Origin: Amphibalanus amphitrite
Lineage: Eukaryota > Arthropoda > Thecostraca > Balanomorpha > Balanidae
DNA: 64,000 nt
Assembly: GCF_019059575.1 (NCBI RefSeq)
Contig: NW_024881708.1
Span: forward strand, 434,001 to 498,000
Direction: 5' to 3'
Position numbers and translations under genes: made by a program. This document shows positions 11,085 through 28,644 of the stretch, in pieces; positions within the stretch are counted from its first letter, which is position 1, and every line of letters begins with the position of its first letter. The notes beneath the pieces were generated by a model that searched no databases, was not told the origin of the DNA, and was given only the letters and a program-made list of their open reading frames with translations.

Positions 11085-14000
11085 TCAGCAGGTGTCACAC
11101 AGAGAGCACGAACACAGCAGCAGAACGCCGGCTGTCAGCAGCGCTGGGTGAGACGATAGAGGTGGTGCTGAAAACACAACGTGATGGATGGTAAAAACAT
11201 GCGCACCGAAGTGAATGATTTGATTCAAATGCCTAATACCTATGCACCCACATAAAAAGATATTGGATGTTTTCTACTATTAAACACTGTGCACGTTGCG
11301 GTGATTGTGCTTCATTGCCATTATAACATCAATATTTCTTACTTCTTCCAGTTACCTTTGATAATTTCAGGAAGCATGCATCGATTATTATGGTTAGGAC
11401 ATCCGCTCACCTTAGATATAATACCGAATTTATGCTTCGAACGGGACGCAAAAAAATATTTGCACTATCAAAATAAATATAATTAACTTTAACCACACTT
11501 ACCTGATGTGTCAGCCATCTTCCCACCTGAAAAGTAAAATGCCGTCATTTAACTTCCGTAGTAAAACTAATTTATACTGAGACATGTAGCTTTCTCACGT
11601 TGGACATAGTTACTGCCAAAATTCAAATACATATTTACGTAGAAGAAATAAAAAGTTTCCGTTTTCTCACAGCATTTTTGCTGTCGGTAAGAACCGACCA
11701 TCCCTCGGACCGGCCGACCTCGCTGCGTTCACCCCACTTTGGCGGCGGCGGCTGCCTGACATCTGTTTTGCCTAACGACACCACTGCCCACGCGGCCATC
11801 GCTCCCGTTTACGTCACTGCTGGCGGTAGTGCTGAATCATCAGTGTTCCGCACCCCATATCTCCATCTCCCGCTCCCTGCTCCTCTCCCTCTCCCAGCTC
11901 TCTCCTCTCCCTCTCCCAGCTCTCTTCTCTCCCTGAGCCCTGGCCGCGCGGTGGGGATATAGATCGATGGCAGCATGCGCCTGATGACGCTACCAAGAGG
12001 GCCAATAGACCAGATAAATTCTCTCCAGACAGATAACTCGCGGGGTGTTCATTTGTCATCCCCAGAGCTGAGACCATTAAGTCGGTAGGCAGAGCTGCTT
12101 TTTGCCGAATGACAGAGGAAATCGTGATATTAGCGAGTAGCAACTGCTGCTACTGTGCAGCTTTTTGGCCGACCTTTTTACTTACCATTGCATTGAGCCC
12201 ACATGCACCACAGGCCATAATAAATGTAGTACCTACGCTCGATTCCAAAATCAATAGGGCTAGATTCTAGAGCAGAATGCTCGTACCTATACAGCACAGA
12301 ATTGTTGGAAGCGATGTTTCGTGATTGCAGAAGTTGTTTCTATCAAAGCATGTTGTCATCTAACATATCGTTTTCATGTCCAAAAGCCTTCAATTCTTTT
12401 GAATTGTCGATGGCATAATTCTGCGAACAGCTGAAGTACACGCCCTGTATGCATGTTGACTACGTCTAGTATGTACGTCAGGGACATTTTTACATGCAGG
12501 CTCACCTCTGTGATACTTGATAACCCTTTTCAGCGAGTACTGAGTATCTGGTATTGTCATCATACACTCAAACAGGGCGAGCGGGTCGATCTCGCTGTCC
12601 AGCAGGTGCACATGAGCGGTCGCGTCGAACACCCCTTCCTCGGTCATACTGGCGACAGATTTCACCTTCTTCAGACGAATCCTGTCGGCAAAAAAAAATT
12701 GTAAGAATAAGCTGTTGTTTTGTTGAACGATGATGCATGAAAGAAGCTTTTGTTACTCTGGTTCCTAATGCATTGAGGACGCATACCTAAATCAAATAAA
12801 GGAATGGTAAGACCGAAAAAGAAACAGATGCAAAACATCGTAAAAAAGCAAGCAAAATGAAGTACAATCTACCTTCCAGATAATCCGAATCTTCCGGCAT
12901 ATGTCTTGTCAACTGACGATGGGGGCGCTACGGTACTGCCCAACCTACAGGGACTGACAGTGGTGTAGTCCGGAACAGTCTACCTCACAGGCGCTGAAGC
13001 ATTGCGGTACAGTCTACCTTGCGGTAATGTGCAATAGCTACATAAGAGTCTTCGAAGTCGGGCAGTTGGAAGCAGCGGCAGCAGCGCGTATCGTTTGATT
13101 TCAAAGGTTGAGGTTAAATAGTCATTGGGGGCACATAATATCTCAACTATATCTACATATCATAAAATATGTTATAGTTATCCCGTGGAAGCTTCGTCTA
13201 CTCACTTGTACCGAGCCTACGCCATTCATTTTGCAGCTCCGGGAGCCGGGAGTCTTTACCCACCCTCTGCACTGACCTACCTGGTTTGTCGACTCTCCTG
13301 TTTCATGTAGATATCCAGCCGTGGTACGGGGAATGCACCTTCGGCTGAGCAGGAGATGTTGATAGAGCTTTTACTGTTCCGTTCCTGTGTCAGATTCATT
13401 GTCCTCGCAGGCGCTGCGGACAGATGAAACTTTAACCCGGCGGCCGCTGGGCCTCCGCGCCACCCGCCGGCCGATGGGGGGGGGCATATAGTTGCCCCCC
13501 TTACATACTTCTGCGACGATATCGTCGCAACGCGAAGAGATAGAGAAGCGAGACTTTCCACGTCTTCCGGAATACCTGGCCGAGGTTGTGTCTAAATTTG
13601 GTGTCGATCCCATTAAAAATGACGTCACAGTGACGTCAGAAGTTAAATTATAGATTTGCGACTCTCGCTTTCCTCACGATATGTCCGAAATATGACACCG
13701 AATATAGAGGACCGATTATTGGTTAGGAACTAGTTGGAAGTGTACTTAGATGTTTTAGGATGACAGCAGGTGCTGTCTAGTTCATTTACAGTTGAGTGTC
13801 ATGCTCAGCGACATCAGAAACGGTCCATATTGGAAAACGACAAAAGGTTATGACGTCACTGTGACGTCATCTTTAGAGCTACAACCACCAAACGTTCCTG
13901 AAATATTACCTAGGTTTAAGGTATTCATTTAAAGATATGCCAAGTTTCACGGTCGTAGCTCATCAGGTTGCGGAGATATTCTACAAAACGTAAAGGAGGG

Positions 14001-15500
14001 GCAATTTTATGCCCCCCCCCCATCGGCTCGTGAGTTAAGTTGCACCCGATCACACATATCAAAAAATGAACAACTGATGTTGCAGCGTTCGGTTTGACCC
14101 TTAAAAGTCCCTGTTTGTAGCCACGTTGTTACTGGTTTGGTTATATACTATTGTGGTAAATGACGGTTAAACCTGCAGAAAGGCAAGGCACGAAATTTCA
14201 CTTCAGGAATGCGCTCAGAAGCTGTAGCACAGCAAAGATAGGAGTACATATCAATTGGCAAATATGTGTCTACTTTAGTCGTTAGATAGACGTAAAAATT
14301 AGCAACACATATAACTACATAGATGGAATATTTGCCACTAAAATACTTACCAATTGAAATCATTGACACAGGGCTCTGCATTTCTATCGCTTTTCACTCT
14401 ACCTATTCACAGTCAGCACATATTTTATTTACGGTCTGCGAACTTACCATAGACGATCATTTTCTTGGTGCCGGTGACAACGTTCTCCTTGGTGGACACC
14501 TTGCAGATGTAGTTGCCGCTCAGCTCGATGGTGGGGTTCTGGATAATGAGTGCCCGGTGTTTCTTCAGCGCGTGACGCGAGGCGATGTGCTCCAGGTCCA
14601 GTCGGCCGCGCAAAATCCCCGAGCCGGCCGGCGCCAGGCCCTTCCCCCACTGGTAGACCAGGTGGTTCTCGTCCTTGAAGAACCACTTCACTGTGACCAA
14701 GTCACTCTCCCGAGCGGCCAGGTCGTACACGCAGTCGAGGACGGCCGTGGCGTTGGCGTTATGTTCCACGACGGCTGGTACGCGCAGGTCTTCAATGAAC
14801 ACACCTTCGGAAACTGTGGAAACAAAACGATGCCAGCAGGTCTCAGTGTCCCAGAATTGCATTTTGGCTTGGGTGTCTGAGGGAGAAATTTATCAGCAAT
14901 AAGGGGGATGAGAGTGGAAAATAGCTGGTCAGATAAGGCCCAAAAAGAGTGAAAACAGATAGATAGCAAAACCTTCTATAGAAGTGTGGCAAATAGTATG
15001 ATGTAAAACGACCATCCTCGCAAATGCTTTCCTCGGTAAAATTGGGAGGAGAAAATTGCTCTGAAAAAATTGGTGGTAAGAGTGCAAAATGATTTTCAAT
15101 GGGATGTCGTTTCACACCCAAACCAACAAATTTTGGGACACTGGCAGGTCTTAGTGAAAGGTTGGTAAAGGAAGTGAGTGTGTTGTTTCAGTTACCTGGG
15201 AAGCGTGTAACAATGGTTGTGAACAGTATAGAGCGAGGACAGAGGACGGAAGGTGAGGAAGGAAGTCAGTGAGTGAATGAGCCAGTTCAGGAGAAGGGGC
15301 AAAATATAAATTTGCAGAAAGAATAAGGCAAGAACAAGGAGAGAATGAGACAGATAGAGAAGAAGTAGATATAGAGGGAGGGAAGGAGAGCAAGAGAGAA
15401 AAAAATAATCGTGGCCGTCGCCATAATTTCCATCACGCTGTTCGGTGGCCCTGTCCTTTTGTTGTTGGCTGTGTGCGATTTCCGTTCTCGAAGAGGGTGT

Positions 15501-15555
<55 letters not shown>

Positions 15556-16392
15556 GACGGCGGAAGACGGACCCGGAGGGGAGAGCAGGGAGGAGGGCCG
15601 GGGGCAGAGCGGACGGGAGGGGCCGGGTGGGCGGCAGTCGTAGTTTTGGCACTGCCAGATGGGAGCTAGGATCGATCGCAACGCTGGATGATGATGATCC
15701 AAGTTATTCCATGCCCAGCTCAGGGAGATGTATGGATGATCATCAGGCAACATTATTTCTAGCCAGATGTTTAGCGATGCATCATTGGCTGTCTGTAACG
15801 CTAAATGCTGGGTGCTTTTATACCAGGTAACAACAAAACAGACATAACAGGAAGGTAACAGACATAACACTGTCATACTCGTAAACGCATAGTTTATATT
15901 TAGGTACACAAAGCTGAAATATATTCTCAATTGCATCGTGGATATGGATTCTTAACACATAAGAAAGCGCTATTGGTAGGATGAAATAAGATGTTTATCA
16001 GATACGCTAGCTGTTTTCGTCTTTTGATGAGAACTTTGACGTGACAAGCACTTATGTAAGTACATATTTGATATCACGACGAAGATACAGCATAGGTCAA
16101 TCCATTTCAGACGGCCCATATAACTTTAATAACGATTGTATCGCAAACTCGTCGCCCGTCGGCTATGTTCCGGCTAGCGCGCTTTTATGTATACTCCAAC
16201 AAAATATGGGAAGGGAAATTAATGCTACGCATAGGTTGAATGCGAGAAGATATGTATTACCTACCCAGTCTCTGCTCGAATTACATACTTCGAAATAACC
16301 CGTCGTAAAAGGGCTATGAAGGGTCACCCACCTCTGAGCAGCAGAAGTGTCGCCAGGACGGAGACAGTCGCCCAAGCTCCACCGGCGCCCAT
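11085..16392 (-). CDS. Beat-like two-Ig-domain protein, secreted or membrane-anchored (6 exons)
   Basis: Exons on minus: 16392-16332, 14813-14448, 13413-13281, 12681-12506, 11526-11503, 11143-11085. They sum to 819 bp, or 272 aa, with phases consistent and all introns GT-AG. The ATG at 16392 lies in a strong Kozak context and starts a hydrophobic signal peptide (residues 1-20, ATLLLL core). Exon 2 encodes an Ig V-like domain with Cys in VLDCVYD, the tryptophan in VKWFF, and LSGNYIC. Exons 3-4 encode a second Ig domain (NISCSAEG, then FECMM). A 24-bp microexon and a final exon give a hydrophobic C-terminus (ALLTAGVLLL), suggesting a GPI anchor or a short transmembrane tail. Arthropod Beat-family proteins are axon-guidance ligands or receptors; that role is inferred from domain layout only. 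Repeat E4 lies in intron 2 and a CT microsatellite in intron 1. Confidence 0.75.
13432..14038. mobile_element. TTAA-flanked G/C-hairpin element, copy E4, in an intron
   Basis: TTAA at 13432-13435 and 14035-14038. Hairpin segments lie at about 13474-13500 (G-run, CATATAGTTG, C-run) and 13997-14021 (GGGG, CAATTTTATG, C-run). At 607 bp it is the shortest copy. It lies in intron 2 of the Beat-like gene. The interior contains TGACGTCA-type sites rather than AGGTCA arrays. Confidence 0.65.
15506..15551. repeat. (CT)n microsatellite, about 23 units
   Basis: Pure CT dinucleotide run in intron 1 of the Beat-like gene. Serine/leucine- and arginine/glutamate-repeat open frames across it are artefacts of the repeat. 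Confidence 0.95.
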
Positions 16393-18324
16393 GGCGGCAG
16401 GCGGGCCGACCGCCGGCTGGCAGTGGGAGGAACATGGGCTGCCACTGATCAGGGGATCCAGGGAGAGTTGGCAGAGTCCAGTCGGCACGACAGAGACATC
16501 TAGCGACGGCGGTCCGAACTGCGGCAGCTAGCAGTTGAAGTTCAGACATTTAGAATGCACATCCTTGCCTATCTAACTAGTTCGTAATATGGTTCGTGTC
16601 TCTTCCTTTTTTGTTAGGGGTTAACAAGAATGTGCCATGATAGCGAATTAATATTAGTTATTCAAGAAGAAAAGTTTGTACCTAGCTTTCTAGTTTCTTG
16701 ACTCGTCAAACGTGCATAACATCAATCGGGGTGACGTGGAACGTTTAGCGCTGAAAGACCATTTGGTACTGGTGAAGGCCAGGATGTTAGATGCCAAAAC
16801 CCCAACATGAGTGACCAGGGACACATCTGGGTGTGTTTTTGCGGACTGGTTTCGAAATTTGTCCTTCGCTGGGCGCGGGCGGCACTTGTCTAAATGTCAC
16901 AGACGCGATATTCGTGGACGATGTGTTCAATCTCTGACCAAGTGTGGCGTGGTTCAACCGACACCATTTGTTCGGCTGATGAAGTGATAGCAAGCACTTG
17001 ATGCCCGCTGCTGGGAACACACTTGTAAAAGCGCGCTGGCTGTTTCCTCCCGGTAGTCCACGAGCGACCTCATGATGGTCTCCAGAGAGTATGCATATTT
17101 ACGTCTGGACAACGAGTTGCAGAGAGTATGTACAGGCTAGTTAGAAATCGCGAGCGAATTTTGAAGGTTTATCCATCTTCAACATCCAGCTGTAAGATAT
17201 TTTATTAAAAATGAACGGTATACCATACACAAAATGCCATTAATATACGTTTTCAGGTAAGCTGAATAAAATAACATCAGTACCTTACTTTTAGCGTAAA
17301 TCGGTCAATTAATATCAAAGACCAATATCGTCTGGATTTTATACCCTTGGATTATATGGCAATTGGAAAATCAAATTATCAGGGTAGTTGGGCTCTGAGG
17401 AATTCTCTCTCATGTGTAACTCTCTCCAACACATAATATTTAGAGAACTCCGGGTTAAACTACATTACACTATATGCTAGAATCCATCAATGATTTTTAA
17501 CTTTCATATCAAAAAGAAAAAATGCCAACATATCAAGAAGCATCTGTCCTCGGTGTAGCCGAAGTGGACGAGGCGTCTGTCGCGTAATTCGATTACGGCG
17601 ATTTCAAGGCCGGAGAAATTTGTGTCGGTTTATAATTATTTTGTTAGGATAAGTACCACAAACGACAAACTATGTAACGTTTTGGCATAGACGCAACAAG
17701 TAATCGCGTAATTGACCCAAAAACATAAAAGGCTTAGTTCTTTAAACTGATCTATTGGCATCCCTAAGAATGTCACGAAAACAGCTTTAGGTCGCTGGAA
17801 GGTGTCCGTTTCACCGCTGAGAATATCGGTCACCTCCCCGAACTCTGTCCTGGCGGCGCCCCTGCTGCTGCCGGTGCCGACGGGCCGGTGACGTCCCCGG
17901 CGCCGAACGAGTCACACCTCTACCTCAAACGGCACCCGACGGACCGGCTCCGCTACCTCCGGTATGTGTGAGTGCTGAACTTCTGAGACTGGTAAAACTG
18001 ATACGGTGATCACAGTCCTGGCGAAACAAACGGGTGTTTAACTCTTACCGGAAAACTGTGCAAACCACCTGATTTTTTAAGTAAAACATTAATATTTTGA
18101 GCCATTTTAAGCTGAAGACAACTATTCATCTAGGCGTCATGAATCAGATCATGCTTTAAAGCGAAAGCTTATTGTCATTTTTGGCCTATTTTGCAATAAA
18201 AGTTTTGCATTTCTGCCATGTTATTGATCATTTTTGTATCTTTATAAATACCTGCCTATTCAATTAGGATGGAGCAAAGATATGTGGTCATGACTTACTC
18301 AGAATAAGCGTATAAACGCTCCAA
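16393..18324. other. Upstream region of the Beat-like gene; one orphan exon candidate
   Basis: Divergent spacer between the Beat-like gene and CBS copy 1. Within it, about 17830-17964 reads as coding on plus (frame containing ESHLYLKRHPTDRLRYL) and ends at a consensus donor GTATGT at 17965 in phase 2. No start codon is visible in frame. Nothing else was recognised. Confidence 0.35.
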
Positions 18325-19518
18325 TTAACCTTCGCCCCAGTGGGGGGGGGCATATGTTACCACCCTGTCGCGTTTTTTGCGTGTGAATAAAAAACCGCGG
18401 CGCGTAGCGCCGCGCCGCTTGGCGTAGCTTTTGGTACATCAATTTTGGACAATGTGTGAAATTTTTGACCCCAGGTCATGTCAGGTCAGGTCACCAGGTC
18501 AAGTTAACTGATCAAGCCTAAAAAAAGTTTGCAATCCTGTCCAGCCTGCAGTGTTTGTCAGAAAGGTTTTAAACTTGGTGGATTGCACGCTGTTATGGGC
18601 GCCTACAATTTGTATATCTCGGATTTTTTATATCCCTGACCTAAGGTCAGGTCAGTGGCGTGACCTTTCCATTACAAGTCAATGGAGAAAAATGAAAATG
18701 CTTCTAGATCCGTGTGTACGCATAGGAACAGTCCAAATATTTCAGAATCACAATAATTTAGACCACTCGTGATGACCAAGGTGTCATTTTTGCTGATAGC
18801 CTCTAGAAAGGTCATCCGAGGTCATTTGAGGCTACAAACAGTTTTTTGCCAATAACTCGCGATTGGAAAGAGATAGAACGCTGGGGATGGTCTCATTGTG
18901 TTTGTCTTGTTGAGACGCATCGACTGATATGCAACATGACCTTATCCGGTCAGGTCATGACCTTGACCTGAGGTCAAATTTTCAAGTTGACCTTTCAAGG
19001 TCAAATTATAGTTCAATCGACGCGTCTCGGCAAAGGGGAACACGACTCTGGCAATAGAAATGTCGTGGCTTTTTGGAGTCGAAAGAAATTGTCGAAAAAC
19101 ACTTTTCGTAAAAACAGCTATTTTTGGAGTTTTTGCCCTCTGGAGGCTAAACCGTTGACCTGAGGTCAATTTTGATAATGTCCTTATCAAAAGAAGAGCT
19201 CAAAAGCTATCGATTGCTTTTCAATGCGTTTTTCTAGCTACCATAGTGTCTGAGATAGCGGCATGTTTTCTGAAAAATATAATGACAATTGGCAAATTTT
19301 CACCTTTGATGACCTCTGGTGACCCCAATATTGCTCTAAGGTGAAAAATGACAAAATACTTTCAAACGTACGCATTGAGAGCTATCGACTGTTTTTACCG
19401 CGTCTTTCTAGCAGTAGCCCTCTTAGTTTTTGAGTTAGAGGTGGGTGGTAACATATGCCCCCCCCCCCCCCCCCACTAGGGCGAAGTTGGCTGAGACCGC
19501 CACTGGGGCGCGGGTTAA
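18325..19518. mobile_element. TTAA-flanked G/C-hairpin element, copy E5, upstream of CBS copy 1
   Basis: TTAA at 18325-18328 and 19515-19518. Hairpins are G-run/CATATG/TTACCACCC near 18340-18366 and GGGTGGTAACATATG/C-run near 19442-19476. The interior has dense AGGTCA/TGACCT motifs at 18473-18505, 18640-18665, 18938-19010 and 19155-19170. Its right end is 73 bp from the CBS copy 1 ATG. Confidence 0.7.
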
Positions 19519-19591
19519 CAATTTAAACAGAAAGGTATCAAGTTTTCCCTCCGGCAGTTGCACTATAGGCGTCTCGACACCCCACCGCGCC

Positions 19592-25159
<5,568 letters not shown>

Positions 25160-25589
25160 ACCGCTGGGCTGGACGGAGCGGAGTTACGCCTCTGGCCTCT
25201 CGGCAGTAGTGGGGTACAGGAATGGTCAGGGTGAAAATGGGTCAGCCGTAGGAGCGGCTCGGAGGACTCGCAAAGAAGTGGATGCAGTCGAAACGTGCTT
25301 ATATCTTATAGTGCTATATAACTTATATACAAATAGTTGTTTCTTGTTTCATTGAGTTATGGTACTTGATCTTACATTCATAATTTAATTGGACTTTACG
25401 TTTTAATATGATTTTTGTCGATCAGTTCGGTCCCGGGTACACTGTAATAATGCACTTTTAATCGTCTGTTATGGCTAATATGGCCTCCCCTGTAGGAAAC
25501 AGAGGAAGGCTCATTAAGTAATGTCATAGGCGATCACAGGCTCCTAAAATGAGGCGTCGCGAAGATGATGAGACTTGTTCAGGGAAGCA
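25160..25589. other. Probable 3' UTR and flank of CBS copy 1
   Basis: Follows the stop codon. It is AT-rich after about 25300. No poly(A) signal could be chosen with confidence. Confidence 0.35.
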
Positions 25590-25870
25590 TTAGCCGTTTT
25601 CACGACGGGCTATCGGGCGAGTGCACCTAATTTGACCAAATCTGCACCTAATCTCTTTTACAGAAAATATATTTATTTTATGAATTTATTTCAGTGTTTT
25701 AATCGATGATACTCTCTGATAATATGACAAAGCAGGGGTATAAGCAATTAGTGCAGCCCTAGCTGATAGCTACTAAGAGACACACTGAACCTAATTTGAC
25801 CAAATCTGCACCTAATCTGCAACAAATGTGCACCAAATGTGTACCAGTTGGCCGTCGTGAAAACAGCTAA
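25590..25870. mobile_element. Short MITE-like element
   Basis: Inverted ends TTAGCCGTTTTCACGACGG and CCGTCGTGAAAACAGCTAA. The interior has short direct repeats around CTAATTTGACCAAATCTGCA (about 25628 and 25790). No coding capacity. A TA duplication is possible but lies inside the inverted ends. Confidence 0.6.
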
Positions 25871-26152
25871 TATGAATCATTTGATGCGTGCGTTAGTATT
25901 AGTTAATCAACTTTTCTTATTTGTACGTTTGAGTTGTTTGATTGACATTACGAACGAAATGTCATCACAGAGGTGATCTTGGGTGAAAAGGGAGGAAGGT
26001 GTATTTGTTTTATGTTTTTGTGCATATTTTAGGTATGTTAGGTGTGGCATGAGTGGTATTCGCAGATACTCTATTTTGTAAGTGCAGGCAGACACAAGTA
26101 CCTACATATATCTTTTTTCATATGTAATGATACATTGCGTATCAATGATACA

Positions 26153-27522
26153 CCAGTATAACTCCTTTTGGGGCGACTAACGGAGCGAGCGAGAGGGTGG
26201 GCCTTGCACGTGCGAAATTGCGAGGGGGTACCTCCAACTGACTTGTGAACGGCACCCTACTAACCGGTCTCTAGCGACGTGCCAAATTTGGGCACAATCG
26301 GCCCAGCCGTTCTCGAGATCTGGAAGCGGCACCCTGCACGTGCGCACGTGCAAAATGGGTCCCAACTGACTTGTGCACGGCACCCTACTAACCGGTCCCT
26401 AACTGTGTACCAAATTTGAGCGCAATCAGTCGAGCCGTTCTCGAGATCTGGAAACGACCCCTGCACGTGCGCACGCGCAGCAGCACCCCAACTCTGGCAC
26501 ATGGATATGCAGTGCCAAGTGGGTGCCTACCTACATGCCAACTTTCAGCGCAATCGGCCAAGTAGTTACCGAGATATTGCAACAATTACTAAACGGACAC
26601 CTCTTCTTTTTGCACGTGGCACGTGCATAAGGGGTCACCCACATGCATCAGGAATAGTCCAATACTTGGTAGAAGGAATGAAGCTACCCTACAAAAATTA
26701 CCGCGTGTAAATCGGTCAAGTGGTTGCTGAGATATAAGCCTCGCAAAAGCGTGACCACGGCCGGCCGGCCGCTCATACTCAGAAATTTCCGTTAATCTAA
26801 GGAAAGACTACGCTCGCTTCGCTCGCTCCGTAACCAGTATAACGCCTTTTGGGGCGACTAACGGAGCGAGCGAGAGGGTGGGCCTTGCACGTGCGAAATT
26901 TCGAGGGGGTACCTCCAACTGACTTGTGCACGGCACCTTACTAACCGGTCTCTAGTGATGTGCCAAATTTGGGCACAACCGGGCCAGCCGTTCTCGAGAT
27001 CTGGAAGCGGCACCCTGCACGTGCGCACGTGCAAAATGGGTCCCAACTGACTTGTGCACGGCACCCTACTAACCGATTCCTAACTGTGTACCAAATTTAA
27101 GCGCAATCGGTCGAGCCGTTCTCGAGATCTGGAAACGACCCCTGCATGTGCGCACGTGCAGCAGCACCCCAACTCTGGCACATGGATATGCAGTGCCTAG
27201 TGGGTGCCTACCTACATGCCAACTTTGAGCGCAATCGGCCAAATAGTTACCGAGATATTGCAACAATTACAAAACTGACACCTCTTCGTTTTGCACGTGG
27301 CACGTGCATAAGGGGTCACCCACATGCATCGGGAATAGTCCAATACTTGGTAAAAGGAATGAAGCTACCCTACAAAAATTACCGCATGTAAATCGGTCAA
27401 GTGGTTGCTGAGATATAAGCCTCGCAAAAGCGTCCGCACGGCCGGCCGGCCGGCCGGCCGCTCATACTCAGAAATTTCCGTTAATCTAAGGAAAGACTAC
27501 GCTCGCTTCGCTCGCTCCGTAA
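26153..27522. repeat. Tandem duplication of a roughly 681-bp palindrome-ended repeat
   Basis: Copy 1 spans 26153-26833 and copy 2 spans 26834-27522, nearly identical. Each begins near TAACGGAGCGAGCGAG and ends in CGCTCGCTTCGCTCGCTCCG, which are partly inverted relative to each other. Copies differ by scattered substitutions and by the length of a GGCC run (about 26758-26772 versus 27440-27462). Multiple CACGTG-containing motifs such as TGCACGTGCG recur inside. Confidence 0.8.
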
Positions 27523-28139
27523 AAATGTCTAGCAACAAACACATCAAACATTTTAGCAGCCTATAGACATGTTTATACTTAACACATAGCCACTGAGGTT
27601 TTGCGTACGTCTGAGTAAATATCCGATACCATGCCAAACGACAGCTTTAGAACAGCAGTAGTTTTGATGGTTTTGACACCATTCTTTTGTAAAGGGTATC
27701 ATCTGATATATTTAGGTCGAGTGAGACTTTCATCTTGAATCTTGATCTAAATCAAAATATTGTGCTAGAATCTGAATGTTTTATTCAGGATAATTTAGCA
27801 TCCAAACTGTCAAATTCACGTTTGAAAGTAAGGATAAGGACTACGGGTCGTTTCATTCAGGTTTGGTTGTGTTAAGTATCTCAGTTTTCTGCTGGATGTG
27901 TATTTATTCGTGTCGATTTCAGGAATAAGTAGGGGCCCGGCTGGGTGCGCGCTAGCTAGTGTTACATTCTGGGTAATCAGCAGTTAGCAAGGAAACGCAA
28001 TTCGTTTTCGTTGGTTGTGGGCATGATGGTGACAAAAATAAATGAAACAAACTAATCTGTAAGTATTGAAAATGTATGTTGAGATCTCGGTAAAGAACAA
28101 TTTCGTACGTGGTCTGCAATCGTAAAAGTAATTTTATAG
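27523..28139. other. Spacer before the retrotransposon block
   Basis: AT-rich sequence without a recognisable gene or repeat. Confidence 0.4.
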
Positions 28140-28145
28140 GATGCC

Positions 28146-28478
28146 TGTAGCCATGTACTGCTGCCGGTCACCGCTAGGCCCATGTACTTCTGCCGGTCGC
28201 CGCTAGATGCTGTGAACCGCGAGTTACAGTTTTGTTAATAGGTGTCGCTTTTACCAGTCTCTAAATTGCTAAAGCCTTCGATTAAGTTGTGCGCCCCCCT
28301 TTTAACGTTCCGTTCGCTTAAACTGCTGTATTGTTTGGACAACTGTATTGGCTATGTGTATATTAAAAACCATATGTATTCGTTTATTACATTCGATGTT
28401 CTCGCCAACATGTGTGCAATACTAGACAACTAAGTTCGTATGTAAAACTATATATGTCTCGATTTTGTGGCGAAATAC
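28146..28478 (+). repeat. 5' LTR, left part
   Basis: 333 bp starting TGTAGCCATG, identical by eye to 36873-37205. It is interrupted at GGCGAAATAC by non-LTR element A. A 63-codon frame inside appears in both LTRs and is not considered a gene. Confidence 0.9.
28469..28478 (+). repeat. Target-site duplication of non-LTR element A, left copy
   Basis: GGCGAAATAC, repeated at 34077-34086 on the other side of element A. Confidence 0.88.
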
Positions 28479-28644
28479 TCATCACAGGCTAAGGTGATCG
28501 TTAACTTGCTTCGGCAGTTGGCATTTCACGGGTTTGTTTTGAGAGCTCTCCTACGCGCATCCCCAACCCCTCACTACCAACCTTTTACCAGTTGTTCCAG
28601 CTCACTCTCCCTCACTGCCCACAACCGCATCCAGTTGCCCCACG

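Noticed and set aside
14323..14880. 185-codon plus-strand frame
   Set aside because: It is antisense to the Ig-domain exon, which has splice sites and domain motifs on minus.
15287..15936. Several 120-167 codon frames on both strands
   Set aside because: They read through the CT microsatellite in intron 1 of the Beat-like gene.
26153..27522. CRISPR-like or satellite array
   Set aside because: Only two long copies joined head to tail; no short repeat-spacer pattern, and the genome is eukaryotic.
28242..28433. 63-codon frame also present at 36969-37160
   Set aside because: Identical because both lie in the LTR; no evidence of a protein.
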